Of a DNA stretch of 64,000 nt, positions 61,564 through 64,000 are shown piece by piece. Location: contig NZ_JARBJP010000002.1 of the NCBI RefSeq assembly GCF_029309905.1, forward strand, positions 310,001-374,000, given 5' to 3'. Numbering within the stretch: position 1 is the stretch's first letter; the number at the start of each line of letters is the position of its first letter. The translations under genes were made by a program, and so were the position numbers. Origin of the DNA: Brytella acorum (GTDB lineage: Bacteria; Pseudomonadota; Alphaproteobacteria; Acetobacterales; Acetobacteraceae). The notes beneath the pieces are model-generated. The model was not told where the DNA came from and did not search any database. It was given only the letters and a program-made list of their open reading frames with translations.

Positions 61564-63102
61564 TCAGCGAATGGCTGCGCGACGCGCCCATTCGTGGAGA
61601 GCAAAGGCGCCGATCATGCCCGCGACGTCTGTTCCCGCCGTATTCATGAGGCTGCGGCCGCCGAATGGTCCTGCCCATGAAAGAGCAAACAGTCCAAGAA
61701 AATAGACGAGCATCCAGCTGCTGCTGCGTATATCGGCCCGCAGCAGGGTCCTGCCGCCGGTTGTCGCGCGCCAGGCCATCAAGGCCAGCGCCAGAACCAT
61801 GACCGTCGGCATCAGCCAGCGTAGCGTGTTCCAGCCTGCCCAGAGCACGATCAGTGTGGCGATGCCGAAAGAGAGCGGAGAGAGGAGGCCGAAGCCGCGA
61901 ACGCGGAAAGGTCTCGCCATGTCGGGGCGGCTATGTCGCAATCCTGCCGCGCTGGTGGGGGCGAGGGCATAGCTGAGCATCAGGGCTGAGGAGACGACGG
62001 AGATCAGGGCCTGCCACGACGGAAAGGGCAGGGTCCAGAAGAGCGCCAGTGCGAAGCTCAGGGCAAGCGCGGGGCCGGGGACGCCGGTTTTCGCGTCCAC
62101 GCGGCTGAACAGGGCAGGAAGCGTGCCGCCTTTCGCCCACGCATAGACGACGCGCGGCGTCGCGGAGAGATAGATGTTGCCGGTACCGGTCGGTGACAGG
62201 ATGGCGTCGATGACGACCAGCGTTGCCAGTGCCCCCAGTCCGAGAGCAACCGCGATATCGTGGAAAGGCAGGGGAAGATGGCTGGAAATGTCATTCCAGC
62301 CATTGGCCAGTTCCGACGCCGGAAGACTACCGATGAACGCTGTCTGCAGGAGGACATACACCAGGGTGGAAAGCGCCACGGATGCTACGAGGGCGATCGG
62401 AATCGTGCGTTGGGGATTTTTGACCTCGCTGGCGACCGCAAGGATCGGCGTCAGCCCGAGATAGGCGAAAATGATGCCGCCCGTGGAAACGGCGACCTGA
62501 ACTCCCGAAGCGCCATGAGGGGCGAAGCCATGAGCCGAGAAGTTCGCGCCGTGCATGTGGGCGAGCAACAGAATGATGACCAGCCCCGGCACGCAGAATT
62601 TGAAAACGGTGACGATGTTGTTGATGAGCGCGAACGTGGCGATTCCACGCCGGTTGATCGCATAGAGAACGGCGAGGACCGCCGTCTGGAGGCACCAGCC
62701 CGTCAGTGTCGGATTTCCGGCCGCATCCCTGTTGAGGCCGGGAATCCAAGCCCCAGCATATTGACGCGCGGCCACGATTTCGATGGCGATCAGGCTCGTA
62801 AAAGCGATGGTCGTGATCAGACCCATTAAAAAACCCGCGACCGGGCCATGGGATGTTTCGGGAAAACGGACGACACCGCCCGCGACGGGCAGGGCAGCGC
62901 CGAGTTCACAGTAAATAACGCCGAGCAGCAGGACGGCGACGCCGCCGATGATCCAGGACAGGATACTGGCGGGACCAGCCACGTCCGCGACATGCGCGGC
63001 GGCGAAGAGCCAGCCCGACCCGAAAATCGAGCCAAAGCCGATCATCGTGAGATCGAGAAGGCCAAGATTGCGTTTGAAGGCGTCGGGACGGGTCTCTGAC
63101 AT
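61564..63102 (-). CDS. APC family amino acid permease
   Basis: A 512-residue permease with about 12 helices. The family start TMIGFGSIFGSGWLFAA and the segment LGAALPVAGGVVRFPE are clear. Substrate amino acid not determinable. The ATG at 63102 is preceded by AGGAG; an in-frame start at 63123 lacks this. It ends 11 bases from the convergent methyltransferase. Confidence 0.9.
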   Translation of the reverse strand: MSETRPDAFKRNLGLLDLTMIGFGSIFGSGWLFAAAHVADVAGPASILSWIIGGVAVLLLGVIYCELGAALPVAGGVVRFPETSHGPVAGFLMGLITTIAFTSLIAIEIVAARQYAGAWIPGLNRDAAGNPTLTGWCLQTAVLAVLYAINRRGIATFALINNIVTVFKFCVPGLVIILLLAHMHGANFSAHGFAPHGASGVQVAVSTGGIIFAYLGLTPILAVASEVKNPQRTIPIALVASVALSTLVYVLLQTAFIGSLPASELANGWNDISSHLPLPFHDIAVALGLGALATLVVIDAILSPTGTGNIYLSATPRVVYAWAKGGTLPALFSRVDAKTGVPGPALALSFALALFWTLPFPSWQALISVVSSALMLSYALAPTSAAGLRHSRPDMARPFRVRGFGLLSPLSFGIATLIVLWAGWNTLRWLMPTVMVLALALMAWRATTGGRTLLRADIRSSSWMLVYFLGLFALSWAGPFGGRSLMNTAGTDVAGMIGAFALHEWARRAAIR

Positions 63103-63247
63103 CGGCTCCTGGGGGGTTCTCACGGATCAAGACCGCGAATGTGACCCCCATTCGTTTCGTTATCAATAGGGCTATCGGCAACCGGTCCTGTGCACGCGGC
63201 TGTTCGTGCGAAATCGCTGGTTACGGAAGGAGCTTGGAAGTGCGGAT

Positions 63248-64000
63248 TCAGGCGGCTCGACCGCCATTGACGATACCGGGCATCCATGGCTGCTGCTCGC
63301 GCAGTTTCCCGGCTTCCGCAGGTGCGCTGCGAATGACCATCGCCTGCGTCGTTGCAAGTTCGATGACGCGTTCCGGTTTGTCTCCGAAGAACTCCGAGAA
63401 AGCGCGCGCTACGCCTTCGATAATGGAATGATCGTGCGTCAGAATGATTCCGCCCGGCACCATGCGGGGGTAGAAAAACTCCAGCCCGGCGAGCGTGGCG
63501 TCGTGAAGATCCACATCGAGGTGAACGAAGCTGAAGCGCAGGTCTTCCAGACCATGCGCGGTCTCAGGGAAAATACCGCGATGATAATGCACATCCGTAT
63601 AGCCCCGGAGCGCATTCTTCACGCGCGGGAGCGTGCCTTTGAACTGCCCGCTGCTGAAAACTTTCCCGTCCTTTGTCGAGGGCTCAGGGAGGCCCTCGAA
63701 CGTATCGAACAGATGCAGTGGGCGGCTACCCTTGGCGGCACACAACACGGCGGCTGATGCGCCCTGATAGACACCGAACTCCGCCATGACGCCAGGAAGC
63801 GCGGCCTGGGCCTGGGCGAACTCGTGAAGCATGAAGGCTTCGTCACTGCTGAGCAGGGAAGCACTGCGTCGCGTGGCGTCTCGCAGGCGCTCGATGGTGA
63901 CGGGTTTCTTGTGACCGGCGAGAAGACTCATCTGAAGCCGGTTCTGAAGACCGCAGGTGAGCGAGCGGGCCAGGGAATTACCACCGATGAAACGGCGCAG
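63248..64000 (-). CDS. TylF/MycF-like O-methyltransferase (5' end probably beyond window)
   Basis: A SAM-dependent methyltransferase of the macrocin O-methyltransferase type: GVMAEFGVYQGASAAVL (SAM-binding motif), LHLFDTFEGLPEP, FVHLDVDLHDATLAGLEFFYPRM (in pieces FVHLDVDLHDAT, LEFFYPRM), PGGIILTHDHS (metal ligands) are characteristic. An ATG at 63931 would give 227 residues but has no ribosome binding site, and the reading frame stays open to base 64000, so I treat the gene as partial. About 145 bases separate it from the permease start. Confidence 0.8.
   Translation of the reverse strand: MRRFIGGNSLARSLTCGLQNRLQMSLLAGHKKPVTIERLRDATRRSASLLSSDEAFMLHEFAQAQAALPGVMAEFGVYQGASAAVLCAAKGSRPLHLFDTFEGLPEPSTKDGKVFSSGQFKGTLPRVKNALRGYTDVHYHRGIFPETAHGLEDLRFSFVHLDVDLHDATLAGLEFFYPRMVPGGIILTHDHSIIEGVARAFSEFFGDKPERVIELATTQAMVIRSAPAEAGKLREQQPWMPGIVNGGRAA

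Noticed and set aside
1-64000. tRNA or rRNA genes, CRISPR arrays, insertion sequences, prophage or attachment sites
   Set aside because: No clover-leaf T-arm context, spaced direct repeats, transposase or integrase coding sequence, or terminal inverted repeats were seen; composition is uniform.

Overview
This 64 kb window looks like an ordinary, gene-dense chromosomal stretch of an acetic acid bacterium (Acetobacteraceae, Alphaproteobacteria). The evidence is the high GC content, a membrane-bound PQQ glucose dehydrogenase of the acetic-acid-bacterial type, a class II DAHP synthase, the alphaproteobacterial ftsE/ftsX/plsC and gloB neighbourhoods, and an alphaproteobacterial-type sigma-32 promoter before hslV. 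I cannot name the genus from sequence alone. I saw no rRNA, tRNA, insertion sequence, prophage or CRISPR array. Genes are packed tightly, with many 4-base ATGA overlaps and four tail-to-tail overlaps of convergent genes. No gene-free stretch exceeds about 300 bases. The longest are 12536-12809, where I see nothing convincing, and 39515-39809, the shared gcd/rpmI regulatory region.

Layout, 1-32 kb. The window opens inside mutS (minus strand), followed by an MFS transporter, murJ, a DUF4112 protein, glutathione peroxidase, nupC and an aquaporin-like channel with altered NPA motifs. Next come a secreted S10 peptidase, fpr, gor, an alpha/beta hydrolase, a small secreted protein and AlkB. A co-directional block holds class II DAHP synthase, nicotinate phosphoribosyltransferase, a small acidic protein, gltX and a KirBac-type potassium channel. 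The phosphatidylethanolamine pair psd-pssA, a methyltransferase, gloB, a HAD phosphatase, a DUF2125 protein and the ftsE-ftsX-ydcF-plsC operon follow. A zinc-ribbon membrane protein is divergent from ftsE. Two overlapping genes encode complex soluble histidine kinase/receiver proteins.

Layout, 32-64 kb. hslVU-sufE, a small Cys-repeat secreted peptide, a Na+/H+ antiporter and gcd precede the translation/lipid A block rpmI-rplT-pheS-pheT-lpxB. hisI and ygfZ converge on lpxB. Positions 46635-52253 hold the most unusual system: five tightly coupled genes encoding a Cache-TM-GAF class III cyclase-like protein without catalytic residues, an MlaE-like permease, an ABC ATPase-like protein without Walker A, signature or H-loop, an MCE (MlaD-like) protein and a repeat-containing lipoprotein. 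Together they look like an Mla-type lipid transporter whose ATPase has lost its nucleotide-binding motifs and which has gained a sensory pseudo-cyclase. After it come an iron-uptake-associated DUF3649/PepSY/DUF3325 trio, bioB, a diiron ferritin-like protein, a secreted Dabb protein and an M13 metallopeptidase. The window ends with a cytosolic OpuAC-like protein with a YdcF-like partner, two methyltransferases and an amino acid permease.

Themes. Glutathione redox and detoxification genes (Gpx, Gor, GloB, plus Fpr) and envelope genes (MurJ, Psd/PssA, PlsC, LpxB, FtsEX, MCE system) recur throughout. This fits an organism living in acidic, oxidising, sugar- and ethanol-rich habitats.
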